Positions 10,068 to 18,881 of a stretch of DNA of 64,000 bases are shown here, in pieces; the stretch's first letter is position 1; each line of letters begins with the position of its first letter. The position numbers and the translations under genes are program-made. The DNA comes from an uncultured Lachnospiraceae bacterium (lineage in GTDB: Bacteria; Bacillota; Clostridia; Lachnospirales; Lachnospiraceae): positions 17,533 to 81,532 of the forward strand of contig CAMNSD010000019.1 in NCBI GenBank assembly GCA_946554445.1, written 5' to 3'. The notes beneath the pieces are model-generated. The model did not search any database, had not been told where the DNA came from, and saw nothing but the letters and a program-made list of their open reading frames with translations.

Positions 10068-10236
10068 TTTATGAAACTCCTTTCAAACTGCCTTCTGAAT
10101 CTCTCTGACGCCACACTGACATCCATTCCAGAAGTACCTTTTATATCTTTATAAGTATACCACTCCAGCTAAATTTTAGTAAAGCAAAACTAAAAAATCG
10201 TCGCCAGTTCCGGCGCCGTCACCCAGCCGGCAAACT

Positions 10237-10278
10237 AAAAGGACAGGCAAAAAACTTAGGTCTTGTTTTCGCCTGTCC
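10237..10278 (-). terminator. Rho-independent terminator of the sigma-like operon
   Basis: GGACAGGC at 10241-10248 pairs with GCCTGTCC at 10271-10278, and the stem can extend inward through AAAAAC/GTTTTC with one mismatch. Read on the minus strand the stem is followed by TTTTAG. It lies 110 bases past the stop of the 140-residue gene and before the protease gene, in the 321-base gap 10068-10388, which otherwise shows no gene. Confidence 0.7.
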
Positions 10279-10388
10279 AGTGTAAAAGGGGAATTTTACG
10301 CTGTAAGTGTACCAGAAAAAAATGTCAAACACAAGAGTATTTTGTAGAATTTCCGATGTAAGGCATCGCGTAAACTGACAAAGCCCAC

Positions 10389-10811
10389 CTACACACTGAA
10401 AGACATCAACGCCAGTTTGGATAAGATCAACTCCTGCACCACCACGCCTGCCGCCTTTTTCTGCGCCAGATTCATCGCCGCGAACTCGTTTATTTTCATG
10501 ATCTTACTCTGATAACCTGTCTTTTTCACGCCAAAAAGTCTCTTCTTTTCTTCCAGGATGCTGATCTTCACCCTAGCCTTTAACTGCACATAAGTCCTGT
10601 AGGAAAACTGATCCTCTGTCATATAATATAACTGGCTCTCCAGCGTAGTCTCAGGATCTGTGTCCTTAAAAATATAATGCTCTATAATACTTTTATATTT
10701 AAAATTCACCATCTCATCCTGCAGAATCTCCGTATAACTTAACTTAGCGCCCAGATAAATGGAACCCGTATCCTGCATAAAATATTTAAAATCCCTGTTC
10801 TGCCCTTCCAC
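10389..10811 (-). CDS. Conserved-looking protein of unknown function, 140 residues
   Basis: I do not recognise this family. It is a soluble, mostly helical, basic protein with no signal peptide, no Cys pairs and no catalytic motif. The C-terminal third (KINEFAAMNLAQKKAAGVVV and a hydrophobic helix) could be an interaction surface. The start is a GTG at 10809-10811 with AAGGCGGTGG upstream; the next in-frame ATG (10778) has no ribosome site. It is the last gene of a three-gene unit after the sigma-like gene (29 bases) and before a terminator, which suggests a link with them. Confidence 0.7.
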   Translation of the reverse strand: MEGQNRDFKYFMQDTGSIYLGAKLSYTEILQDEMVNFKYKSIIEHYIFKDTDPETTLESQLYYMTEDQFSYRTYVQLKARVKISILEEKKRLFGVKKTGYQSKIMKINEFAAMNLAQKKAAGVVVQELILSKLALMSFSV

Positions 10812-10840
10812 GTATCCACCGCCTTATCTAAATAGTAACT

Positions 10841-11575
10841 TCAAGTTTCAATCGCCTCAATCTTATCTCCGCTCATGCGGATTGCATCTTCAATAGACCT
10901 CCTGCTAAAACCGGACTCCGTCACCAATTCCTCCACCGTCACTTTTCTGCGAAGTTCTCCCTGCAATGCGTTCGCTGCATCCGCCACTTTATTGACCTTG
11001 TCTACAATCTTCTGATCCTTCTTTTCCTCTTCCGCATTTTCTGCGATAAAGTCCTCCATGGCGTCCATGATCAGCTTGGCCAGCATCCCCTGAACTTCTG
11101 AAGCATGTTCCAGGGCTCCTAACATGGTCACACCCAAAGAAAGTGCCACATTGCCCTCCCCAATCAAATCTTCCAGATATACCCCCTGTCCGGCATAGAG
11201 TTTGGCAATCTCCGCCACTTCCGGAAGGAAAATTTCCGTCAGCCTGTTTATGGCATCCAAATCCCCAGCCATAGCCGAAAGCGTCACGGCTTCCCGCTCG
11301 CCTTCGGAAATCTCGGAAAATGCCCTGATGGACTGCAAATAAGAAGCCAGATAGTCCTTCTCTTCCTCCTGGAGATATTCCTCATAATCCACCGGTTCAC
11401 CAATGCCGATCTTTTTCTGCCGTAAATATTGGTAGACCATCTCCATCTGCTCTGACGAGAGGGCTAAGGGCGCAAACGCCTCCTCCACCTCCGCCTCTGA
11501 TATACAGTTATTCTGTGTTTTGGCCTTTTGCCTGACTTCCTCTAAGGTTTTGGCAAATTGAACTTCTCTGTCCAT
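10841..11575 (-). CDS. Sigma-70-like protein lacking -10 and -35 recognition regions
   Basis: A 244-residue soluble protein that resembles a trimmed primary sigma factor. Residues 5-60 look like region 1.1 (ISEAEVEEAF, a Tyr-Leu-rich helix, then GIGEPVDYEEYL). Residues 73-145 resemble regions 1.2 to 2.2: DYLASYLQSI, a GDLDAINRLTEIFLPEVAEIAKLY stretch split here, and VYLEDLIGEGNVAL, the last matching the core-binding helix LIQEGNxGL of real sigmas. Residues 205-244 resemble region 3 (VTVEELVTESGFSRRSIEDA). The aromatic region 2.3/2.4 that melts and reads the -10 box and all of region 4 are missing. It may bind RNA polymerase without reading promoters; that is inference. Start ATG with AAAGGA upstream. 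Confidence 0.75.
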   Translation of the reverse strand: MDREVQFAKTLEEVRQKAKTQNNCISEAEVEEAFAPLALSSEQMEMVYQYLRQKKIGIGEPVDYEEYLQEEEKDYLASYLQSIRAFSEISEGEREAVTLSAMAGDLDAINRLTEIFLPEVAEIAKLYAGQGVYLEDLIGEGNVALSLGVTMLGALEHASEVQGMLAKLIMDAMEDFIAENAEEEKKDQKIVDKVNKVADAANALQGELRRKVTVEELVTESGFSRRSIEDAIRMSGDKIEAIET

Positions 11576-11614
11576 GTCGGATTCCTTTTCTCTATATTAT
11601 TCTCCGGTTCCCTG

Positions 11615-12484
11615 TCAGCTTCTCCTAATATGGGTATGGGTATACAGATGCTCCTCGCAGTACTCATAATTACCGTCGCACTTGGAACAGAACCGGAACT
11701 GCATCTGCGGGCTGTCTACTTCCGTCCGGCCACAGATGGCGCACTTGTGCTTGGTAATTCCGGTATTTCTTCTCACATCCCGCTTAAACTCCTGCCGTCT
11801 ATGAATTTGTTTGGGATTCAAATACATCATATTTCTGGAAGTAAAGAAAAATACCACAAAATTGAGAAGCGATGCCGCAATGGCAAACTTATAATACACA
11901 CTGCTCCCCAAAAACTCAACACCCAGCATAATGGCATAAATAATACCCAGCCATTTCACCTTGATGGGAATAATAAACATCAAAAGTACCTGGGCTTCCG
12001 GGAAGGTGGCCGCAAATGCCAGGAATATCGACATATTGATATAATAAGTACTAAAAGCAATGGAAATCGTATTAAAGAACACTTCTGGACTGTATTTTGC
12101 AATCGTATCCGCCTGGAAGAGATAACAAAATGCCATCAACAGAAAACTTCCCAGAATCGTAAATATCATGCCCTGGAACAAATATACGTTATACCGATAA
12201 CTCCCCCAGGTCCGTTCCAGGGATGTGCCTATGGAACAGTAAAAATACAACATGATCAAGGTCAGGAAAAGTCCACCACTTCCCGGCGGCGGAACCAGAA
12301 TCCAGGTGACCAGCCTCCAAATCTGCCCATGCAGGATCGCATAAGGATTCAGTGTCAGAAACGATAACAGGGTATTACTCCTGTCCATCATCTGCAACAG
12401 ATACCCTACACCGTAACACAATACCAGAATAAAGGACAGATTCTTGATGGCATATTTTCCAAATTTTCGTTCAAAAGGACTCAT
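11615..12484 (-). CDS. Rhomboid-like membrane protein without protease residues, with C-terminal zinc ribbon
   Basis: About 289 residues with five or six hydrophobic segments in the first 210 residues and a soluble C-terminus. The pattern HGQIWRLVTWILV, then IGTSLERTWGSYRYNVYLF, is that of rhomboid proteases (W-R-L-x-T, then L-E-x-x-x-G-S-x-R). However the His and Asn after the first motif are replaced (VPPPGSGG) and no GxSG is seen, so it is probably not a protease. The tail has CAICG, CSKC and YCEEH, a likely zinc ribbon. An in-frame GTG three codons upstream is an alternative start. It leads the operon with the sigma-like gene, 39 bases downstream. Confidence 0.75.
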   Translation of the reverse strand: MSPFERKFGKYAIKNLSFILVLCYGVGYLLQMMDRSNTLLSFLTLNPYAILHGQIWRLVTWILVPPPGSGGLFLTLIMLYFYCSIGTSLERTWGSYRYNVYLFQGMIFTILGSFLLMAFCYLFQADTIAKYSPEVFFNTISIAFSTYYINMSIFLAFAATFPEAQVLLMFIIPIKVKWLGIIYAIMLGVEFLGSSVYYKFAIAASLLNFVVFFFTSRNMMYLNPKQIHRRQEFKRDVRRNTGITKHKCAICGRTEVDSPQMQFRFCSKCDGNYEYCEEHLYTHTHIRRS

Positions 12485-12704
12485 AGCAAGCACTCACTCC
12501 CACTGTTTGATTCTTTACTCTGCCGTCCGCCTGTTTCCATCATCCCCATTTTCTCGGACGAGCATGTATTTTCGCCGCTAAAACTGAATACATTTTATCA
12601 TCCCTTATTTTAAAAGTAAACGGCACAGTACCCAAAAACTGGGAAGTCATAAAAATTTTATAATTCGCTCCCGAAAACTTCATTTTTTTCTAAGAATTGG
12701 ACAA

Positions 12705-12733
12705 TTGCATTTTGACAAACTGTGTCGTATAAT
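12705..12733 (+). promoter_or_regulatory. Probable promoter for the activase gene
   Basis: A perfect TATAAT lies at 12728-12733, 66 bases before the ATG. TTGCAT at 12705-12710 gives 17-base spacing; the perfect TTGACA at 12712-12717 is only 10 bases away and too close to pair with it. The 314-base gap 12485-12798 separates divergent genes and otherwise shows only AT-rich sequence, with no gene or clear hairpin. Confidence 0.5.
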
Positions 12734-12798
12734 GACAGCGTGTGCCAAATCATATAATAAATAGGTACAAATAGATTTTAAAGGAGTGAGTACGAGAA

Positions 12799-15700
12799 AT
12801 GAGTGAAATGCAATATACGCTTGGCATCGACATCGGTTCTACCACGGTCAAGATTGCTATTCTGGATGCCAGGCATCAAATACTCTTTTCCGACTATCAG
12901 CGGCATTTTGCCAATATAAAGGAGACACTTTCCGACCTGCTTTCCAAAGCTTACGACAGGCTGGGCAACCTGACGGTACACCCAATGATCACCGGTTCCG
13001 GCGGTCTCACCTTGGCCAATCATTTACAAGTTCCCTTCGTCCAAGAAGTCATCGCAGTATCCACTTCCCTGCAGACTTTCGCCCCCGTCACCGATGTGGC
13101 GATTGAATTAGGCGGTGAGGACGCCAAAATCATCTATTTTGAAGGCGGCAATGTGGAACAGCGTATGAACGGCATCTGTGCCGGCGGCACAGGTTCTTTT
13201 ATCGATCAGATGGCCTCCCTCTTACAAACGGACGCCGCCGGACTTAACACCTACGCCCGGAATTATCATTCCCTCTATACAATTGCCGCCAGATGCGGTG
13301 TGTTTGCCAAGTCCGATATACAGCCACTGATCAATGAAGGCGCTACCAAGGAAGATCTGTCAGCTTCTATTTTTCAGGCGGTAGTTAACCAGACCATCAG
13401 CGGCCTGGCCTGCGGCAAACCGATTCGGGGACACGTGGCCTTTTTAGGCGGCCCACTACATTTCTTATCCGAATTAAAGCAGTCCTTTATCCGCACTTTA
13501 AAACTAGACGACGAACACATCATCGACATGGACAATTCCCATCTTTTCGCCGCCATCGGCTCCGCCCTGAACGCGAAGGAGGAGACTTTCTATACCATGG
13601 AAGAGATGACGGAGAAACTTTCCGGCGATATTAAAATGGACTTCGAAGTGGAGCGTATGGAACCGCTTTTTGCTTCCCAGCAAGAATATGATGTTTTCTG
13701 TGAAAGGCATAATACCCACCATGTAACCACCGGAGATTTGTCCACCTATCAGGGTAACTGCTTCCTGGGAATTGATGCCGGCTCCACCACTACCAAGGTG
13801 GCTCTTGTGGGCGAGGACGGTTCCCTGCTCTATTCTTTCTACAGCAGCAACGATGGCAGCCCCTTAAAGACCGCCATCCGTTCCCTTAAGGAAATCTACC
13901 GCCTGCTTCCGGATGGTGTTAAGATTGTCCGTTCTTGTTCCACCGGCTACGGTGAAGCGCTGATGAAGGCCGCCTTCTTACTGGATGACGGCGAGGTGGA
14001 GACTGTGGCGCACTACAACGCCGCCGCTTTCTTCAACCCGGATGTGGACTGCATCCTGGATATCGGCGGTCAGGACATGAAATGCATTAAAATCAAGAAC
14101 CAGACCGTGGACAGCGTACAACTAAACGAGGCCTGTTCCTCCGGCTGCGGTTCTTTTATCGAAACTTTTGCCAAATCCCTGAATTATGGCGTGGAAGAGT
14201 TTGCCCGGACGGCGCTGTTTGCCGAGCATCCCATAGATCTGGGCACCCGCTGTACGGTGTTTATGAACTCCAAGGTCAAACAGGCACAGAAGGAAGGCGC
14301 TTCCGTCTCCGATATTTCCGCCGGACTTGCCTATTCCGTCATCAAGAACGCTTTGTTTAAGGTCATCAAAGTGTCCGACGCCTCAGAACTTGGACGTCAT
14401 ATCGTGGTACAGGGCGGTACATTTTATAATGATGCTGTTCTCAGAAGTTTCGAGAAGATTGCAAACTGCGAAGCCATCCGCCCGGATATCGCCGGCATCA
14501 TGGGGGCCTTTGGCGCGGCACTGATCGCCAGAGAGCACTATGAAGACGGTTACGCCACTTCCATGCTGAATTTGGAGCAGATCACCAATCTGCAGTTTGA
14601 GACCAGCATGGCCAAGTGTAAGGGGTGTACCAACAGCTGCCGTCTTACGATTAATAAGTTTACGGGAGGCCGTCAATATATTTCCGGCAACCGCTGCGAA
14701 CGCGGACTGGGAAAATCCAAAAAGGAAAATGGCGTTCCCAACCTCTATGATTATAAGCTGAAAAGGCTCTTCTCCTATGAGCCGCTGCCTGCCGATGAGG
14801 CCAAGCGCGGTACTGTGGGGATTCCCAGAGTCTTAAATATGTATGAAAATTATCCTTTCTGGTTCACATTTTTTACAAAATTGGGGTATCGGGTGATTCT
14901 CTCCCCCATCTCTAACCGTAAAATCTATGAACTGGGCATCGAATCCATCCCCAGCGAGTCGGAGTGTTATCCGGCCAAACTGGCTCATGGACATATCTCT
15001 TGGCTCATCAATCAGAAGGTGGATTTTATCTTCTACCCTGCTCTTTTTTATGAGCGTGATGAGTTCCATGAGGCCAACAACCACTATAACTGCCCCATTG
15101 TCACCTCCTATTCGGAGAACATCAAGAACAATGTGGAGGAAATTGGCCGCGGAGAGGTTGTATTCCGCAACCCCTTCATGTCCTTCCAGAGTCTGCACAC
15201 GGTTACCTCTGCCCTGACGAAAGAATTTCAGGATCTGCCTGTCACAGAAGTGATGGATGCTGCGGAAGCCGCTTGGGAAGAACTGGCAACGGCCCGTCAG
15301 GATATGCGTAATAAAGGCGAAGAAGTCCTGCGTTATATGGAGACCAACCATGTCCGCGGTATCGTGCTGGCAGGTCGTCCTTATCATATCGATCCAGAAA
15401 TCAACCACGGTATCCCGGAACTGATCACTTCCTACGATATCGCCGTGCTGACAGAGGATTCTGTGTCCCATCTGGCGCAGCCGGAACGTCCGTTGATCGT
15501 CTCCGATCAATGGATGTACCACTCCAGACTCTATGCTGCCGCCAGCTTCGTGAAGACTCGCGATGATCTGGATCTGATACAGCTGAATTCCTTCGGCTGT
15601 GGCCTAGACGCCGTGACCACAGACCAGGTAAATGACATCCTCTCCGGTTCCAATAAGATTTACACTTGTCTAAAAATTGATGAGGTCAACAACTTAGGTG

Positions 15701-17043
15701 CAGCCAGGATTCGAATCCGTTCCCTGCTCTCCGCCATCAAGGTCAGAGAACAGAAACACAAAGAACGTGTCATCCGTTCCAGCGCCATCCATAAAGTGGC
15801 CTTCACGGAAGAAATGCGCAAAGAATATACCATCCTGTGTCCTCAGATGTCTCCCATTCATTTTGAGATCATCGAGGCGGCTTTCCAGGCCTGCGGTTAT
15901 CACTTTGAAGTGCTTGCCAATGACAACCGGCACGCCGTAGATGTGGGATTGAAATATGTAAATAATGACGCATGTTATCCTTCCCTGATCGTGGTAGGAC
16001 AGATTATGGACGCCTTGCTCTCCGGCCGATATGACCTCGATAAAGTGGCCATTATCATGAGCCAGACCGGCGGCGGCTGCCGTGCCACCAACTACGTGGG
16101 CTTTATCAGACGCGCCCTGGAGAAGGCAGGCATGCCGCAGATTCCCGTTATCTCCTTAAATCTTGCCGGTATTGAGAGCAATCCCGGATTCCATTTAAAC
16201 GGGGAACTATTGATGCGCGCCGCATACGGAGCTCTATTTGGTGACATTTTCATGCGCTGCGTCTATCGCATGCGCCCCTACGAAACTACACCCGGTTCTG
16301 TGGATGCCCTGCATGTCAAATGGGCAGATAAATGCCGCCAGTTTGTGTCAAAGAAGCACCTAAATTACTTTACTTTCCAAAAAATGTGCCGACAGATCAT
16401 CCGGGAGTTTGACGCCATACCTATTGACGAAAATCTGCGCAAACCGCGGGTAGGCATCGTGGGTGAGATTCTTGTCAAATTTGCGCCCGCCGCCAACAAC
16501 CATCTGGTAGAACTGTTGGAAGCCGAAGGCGCAGAGGCCGTGGTGCCAGATCTTCTGGACTTTATGCTCTATTGCTTCTATAACCAGATTTATAAGGCCG
16601 ATTATCTGGGCACTTCCAGAAAAGCCGCCCTGATTTCCAGAATGGGTATCTGGACACTTGAAAAAATGCGCAGTCAGGCCGCCAGGGAATTTAAGAAAAG
16701 CAGGCACTTTACGCCGCCTGTAAGTATCTATACACTGGTGGATTATGCCAGCCCCATCGTCAATATCGGCAACCAGACCGGCGAAGGGTGGTTTTTGACC
16801 GGTGAAATGGTGGAACTGATCCACAGCGGCGTCAACAACATCGTCTGTACCCAGCCCTTCGGCTGTCTGCCTAACCATGTGGTGGGCAAAGGCGTGATCA
16901 AGGAACTGCGTTCCCGTTTCCCCAGTTCCAATATCGTAGCCATCGACTACGATCCCGGCGCCAGCGAAGTCAACCAGCTAAACCGCATCAAACTGATGCT
17001 GTCCACTGCGCAGAAAAATCTGAAAAAAGAAAAAGACGCCTAA
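12799..17043 (+). CDS. 2-hydroxyacyl-CoA dehydratase activase-like fusion protein (two ASKHA domains plus DUF2229)
   Basis: Giant 1414-residue protein. Residues about 7-265 and 322-585 are two BcrA/BadF-type ATPase domains: [10 protein letters not shown] and [10 protein letters not shown] are phosphate loops. CAGGTGSF (Cys127) with RCGVFAK (Cys166), and the SSGCGSF region (Cys450) with RCTVFMN (Cys485), are the cysteines that bind a shared 4Fe-4S cluster in activases. A CKGCTNSC motif lies at 607-614. From about 672 to the end is the DUF2229 region, related to dehydratase subunits ([31 protein letters not shown]). Known activases use ATP to push an electron into a dehydratase. No dehydratase genes are nearby, so the substrate is unknown. 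Ribosome site AAAGGAG. Confidence 0.9.
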   Translation: MSEMQYTLGIDIGSTTVKIAILDARHQILFSDYQRHFANIKETLSDLLSKAYDRLGNLTVHPMITGSGGLTLANHLQVPFVQEVIAVSTSLQTFAPVTDVAIELGGEDAKIIYFEGGNVEQRMNGICAGGTGSFIDQMASLLQTDAAGLNTYARNYHSLYTIAARCGVFAKSDIQPLINEGATKEDLSASIFQAVVNQTISGLACGKPIRGHVAFLGGPLHFLSELKQSFIRTLKLDDEHIIDMDNSHLFAAIGSALNAKEETFYTMEEMTEKLSGDIKMDFEVERMEPLFASQQEYDVFCERHNTHHVTTGDLSTYQGNCFLGIDAGSTTTKVALVGEDGSLLYSFYSSNDGSPLKTAIRSLKEIYRLLPDGVKIVRSCSTGYGEALMKAAFLLDDGEVETVAHYNAAAFFNPDVDCILDIGGQDMKCIKIKNQTVDSVQLNEACSSGCGSFIETFAKSLNYGVEEFARTALFAEHPIDLGTRCTVFMNSKVKQAQKEGASVSDISAGLAYSVIKNALFKVIKVSDASELGRHIVVQGGTFYNDAVLRSFEKIANCEAIRPDIAGIMGAFGAALIAREHYEDGYATSMLNLEQITNLQFETSMAKCKGCTNSCRLTINKFTGGRQYISGNRCERGLGKSKKENGVPNLYDYKLKRLFSYEPLPADEAKRGTVGIPRVLNMYENYPFWFTFFTKLGYRVILSPISNRKIYELGIESIPSESECYPAKLAHGHISWLINQKVDFIFYPALFYERDEFHEANNHYNCPIVTSYSENIKNNVEEIGRGEVVFRNPFMSFQSLHTVTSALTKEFQDLPVTEVMDAAEAAWEELATARQDMRNKGEEVLRYMETNHVRGIVLAGRPYHIDPEINHGIPELITSYDIAVLTEDSVSHLAQPERPLIVSDQWMYHSRLYAAASFVKTRDDLDLIQLNSFGCGLDAVTTDQVNDILSGSNKIYTCLKIDEVNNLGAARIRIRSLLSAIKVREQKHKERVIRSSAIHKVAFTEEMRKEYTILCPQMSPIHFEIIEAAFQACGYHFEVLANDNRHAVDVGLKYVNNDACYPSLIVVGQIMDALLSGRYDLDKVAIIMSQTGGGCRATNYVGFIRRALEKAGMPQIPVISLNLAGIESNPGFHLNGELLMRAAYGALFGDIFMRCVYRMRPYETTPGSVDALHVKWADKCRQFVSKKHLNYFTFQKMCRQIIREFDAIPIDENLRKPRVGIVGEILVKFAPAANNHLVELLEAEGAEAVVPDLLDFMLYCFYNQIYKADYLGTSRKAALISRMGIWTLEKMRSQAAREFKKSRHFTPPVSIYTLVDYASPIVNIGNQTGEGWFLTGEMVELIHSGVNNIVCTQPFGCLPNHVVGKGVIKELRSRFPSSNIVAIDYDPGASEVNQLNRIKLMLSTAQKNLKKEKDA

Positions 17044-17058
17044 AAAGCGCCATCAATA

Positions 17059-17088
17059 GATGCTGGCTTTGCCAGACATCTTTATGTT
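17059..17088 (+). terminator. Hairpin after the activase gene, likely terminator
   Basis: GATG-CTGGC (17059-17067) pairs with GCCAGACATC (17071-17080) around a TTT loop with a small bulge, followed by TTTATGTT. It begins 15 bases after the stop codon. Confidence 0.55.
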
Positions 17089-17094
17089 AATAAA

Positions 17095-17123
17095 CCCTCG
17101 GCATATCAACCTTATGCCGGGGG
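17095..17123. terminator. Second hairpin between convergent genes
   Basis: CCCTCGGCAT (17095-17104) pairs with ATGCCGGGGG (17114-17123), ten pairs with one T-G wobble. On the minus strand it is followed by TTTATT, so it may end transcription of the DUF6472-like gene; on the plus strand there is no T-run. Confidence 0.45.
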
Positions 17124-17174
17124 TTACGATTCTCATCAGATTCCGGGAGTCATCTCCGAAACAATTTCGTGCTG

Positions 17175-17357
17175 TCACATTTGTTTTCTGACCACCAGAT
17201 ATTCATTGTCCAATTGATAGAAGGCACAGTTAAAATTGCCGCCGCTCAAAAAATGACTCATATCATCTTCATCCAAATCTACCATACAAACATAACACTC
17301 GTAATCTTCATCATACTGATAATTACTGCATGTATCACACATGCTCACGTTTCGCAT
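17175..17357 (-). CDS. Small Cys-rich protein, DUF6472-like
   Basis: A 60-residue protein with the pairs CDTC (7-10) and CYVC (21-24) plus Cys44, in a strongly acidic sequence (YQYDEDYECYVC, DLDEDDM). The pattern CxxC-x10-CxxC followed by FLSGxxxNCxF is that of the DUF6472 family, small Clostridia proteins of unknown role; a zinc knuckle is likely. The ATG is preceded by AGGATGGG. Gene of the same strand lies 34 bases upstream (17392), so the two small proteins may be co-expressed. Confidence 0.75.
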   Translation of the reverse strand: MRNVSMCDTCSNYQYDEDYECYVCMVDLDEDDMSHFLSGGNFNCAFYQLDNEYLVVRKQM

Positions 17358-17391
17358 CCTCCCATCCTGTTTTCAGTCTTAGAGCCGCTTA

Positions 17392-17682
17392 CTAATAAAA
17401 TGTCCTGTCCACTTTGCGGTTAATAAAACGGATCTTACCTTTTATCTCTTCCGTCAGGTCCTGAATCGCCTCATCCGCCGCCTCCTTCTGCAGCTGATTG
17501 ACACAGAATACGCAGGCGCCAAACTTATCACTGGAAAACAATTTCGGTTTCTCCCACTTCACGAAATAGGATACCCTGTGCTTTAAGAGCACTTTTTCAA
17601 TCTTCTCCTTGGTTGCCAAATCCGTTACCTGACACCACTCCAGTTCATTATGTACTTTCACTTTCTGATATGCTGTCTCCAT
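17392..17682 (-). CDS. Small protein of unknown function, 96 residues
   Basis: I do not recognise a named family with certainty. It is a soluble protein with a beta-alpha-beta feel: EWCQVTDLATKEKIEKVLLK, then VSYFVKWEKP, then FGACVFCVNQLQKEAADEAI. The CVFC pair (57-60) could bind metal. The layout resembles small DUF2007-like signal proteins, but the match is weak. It begins with ATG behind AGAGGGG (spacing rather long). It lies upstream of the DUF6472-like gene on the minus strand and divergently from metA, sharing a 242-base promoter region. Confidence 0.65.
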   Translation of the reverse strand: METAYQKVKVHNELEWCQVTDLATKEKIEKVLLKHRVSYFVKWEKPKLFSSDKFGACVFCVNQLQKEAADEAIQDLTEEIKGKIRFINRKVDRTFY

Positions 17683-17831
17683 AATACAATCAATCCCCTC
17701 TGAGAAAATCCTCCCTGTCCTGTATGCTTTCTATGTTTGTCAGCATACAGGCAGTACATACATATAAATTATAAAGCAAACCGCAGGATTATGCAAACCC
17801 TTTTCTGAATCCACTCCCTGTGCCTCACATC

Positions 17832-17860
17832 TTGCGCGACTTATCTGTTTATGATATATT
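17832..17860 (+). promoter_or_regulatory. Probable metA promoter
   Basis: TTGCGC (17832-17837), 17 bases, then TATATT (17855-17860), 65 bases before the metA ATG. A TATAAT at 17862-17867 is an alternative -10. The stretch is AT-rich. I see no SAM or T-box riboswitch fold in the remaining sequence. Confidence 0.45.
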
Positions 17861-17924
17861 CTATAATATATTATTATCAGATTATAAAATCTAATGATTT
17901 ACAATCAGAAAGAAGAGGTTCCCT

Positions 17925-18839
17925 ATGCCTATTAAAATTGCAGACTCTTTACCGGCAACTACAGTGCTTGAAAATGAAAATATATTTGTGATGACGGAAT
18001 TCCGCGCCATGCATCAGGATATCCGTCCACTCAATGTACTCATATTAAATCTGATGCCCACGAAGGTTGTCACAGAGACACAGCTTTTGCGCAAACTTTC
18101 CAATACGCCCCTTCAAGTAAATGTGGAATTTTTGCAGACGGCCAGCTATACGCCGCAACATACGGATTCCAACCATATGGAATCCTTTTACACCACTTTT
18201 GACCAGATCAAAGACCGGAATTTCGACGGTATGATCATCACCGGTGCACCACTTGATTATGTGCGGTTTGAAAAGGTGGACTACTGGGACGAAATCTGTA
18301 CCATCATGGAATGGGGCAAGAAACATGTACACTGTACCCTGCATCTGTGCTGGGGCGCTTTCGCCGCCCTGTATTATTTCTATGGATTGGAACGGGATGA
18401 CCTTCCGGAGAAACTCTCTGGTGTCTATGCGCACAAAATCGTCAAAAGAACTTCCCCTCTCTTCCGGGGTTTTGACGACATATTCTATGCGCCGCAGTCC
18501 CGCGCCATGGGTATTGAGGCGTCACAGATTGCTTCCGTACCGGACCTGGAACTGATGGCAATCTCCGATGAGGCCGGCGTCACCATCGTCAAGACGACCG
18601 ACAGCAGGCATTTCTTCGTAACCTGCCATCCGGAATACGATTCCGACACCCTGGCCCAGGAATATTACCGGGACTTGAACAAAGGCCTGAATCCTAAAGT
18701 GCCCGCCAACTATTTCCCGGACGACGATCCCACCAAGACACCAATCGTCAACTGGCGCTCCACTGGGCAGCTGCTCTATTCCAACTGGCTCAATTATTAC
18801 GTATACCAGACCACGCCGTATGATTTACGGAATATATAG
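17925..18839 (+). CDS. metA: Homoserine O-acyltransferase MetA
   Basis: Activates homoserine in the first step of methionine synthesis. The 304 residues align with MetA without gaps at the key sites: nucleophile Cys142 in LHLCWGAFAA, His235 and Glu237 in CHPEYD. Position 111, which decides acyl donor, is Asp in GAPLDYVRF; succinyl-using enzymes have Gly and the acetyl-using Bacillus enzyme has Glu. An acidic residue argues for acetyl-CoA, by analogy. The ribosome site is AGAAGAGG. It is monocistronic, between its own promoter and a bidirectional terminator facing ligA. Confidence 0.96.
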   Translation: MPIKIADSLPATTVLENENIFVMTEFRAMHQDIRPLNVLILNLMPTKVVTETQLLRKLSNTPLQVNVEFLQTASYTPQHTDSNHMESFYTTFDQIKDRNFDGMIITGAPLDYVRFEKVDYWDEICTIMEWGKKHVHCTLHLCWGAFAALYYFYGLERDDLPEKLSGVYAHKIVKRTSPLFRGFDDIFYAPQSRAMGIEASQIASVPDLELMAISDEAGVTIVKTTDSRHFFVTCHPEYDSDTLAQEYYRDLNKGLNPKVPANYFPDDDPTKTPIVNWRSTGQLLYSNWLNYYVYQTTPYDLRNI

Positions 18840-18851
18840 GGAAATAATCTT

Positions 18852-18881
18852 AAAAAGGGCTGTCTCGACAGCCCCTTCTTT
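18852..18881. terminator. Bidirectional terminator between metA and ligA
   Basis: GGGCTGT (18857-18863), loop CTCG, ACAGCCC (18868-18874), flanked by AAAAA on the left and CCTTCTTT on the right. It starts about 12 bases past the metA stop and abuts the ligA stop, so it can serve both genes. Confidence 0.85.

Noticed and set aside
12712..12733. Perfect TTGACA and TATAAT close together before the activase gene
   Set aside because: Only ten bases separate them, too short for one promoter; TTGCAT at 12705 is used instead.
15700..15720. GGATTCGAATCC, resembling a tRNA T-arm
   Set aside because: It lies inside the intact activase frame; no acceptor, anticodon or D-arm partner is present around it.
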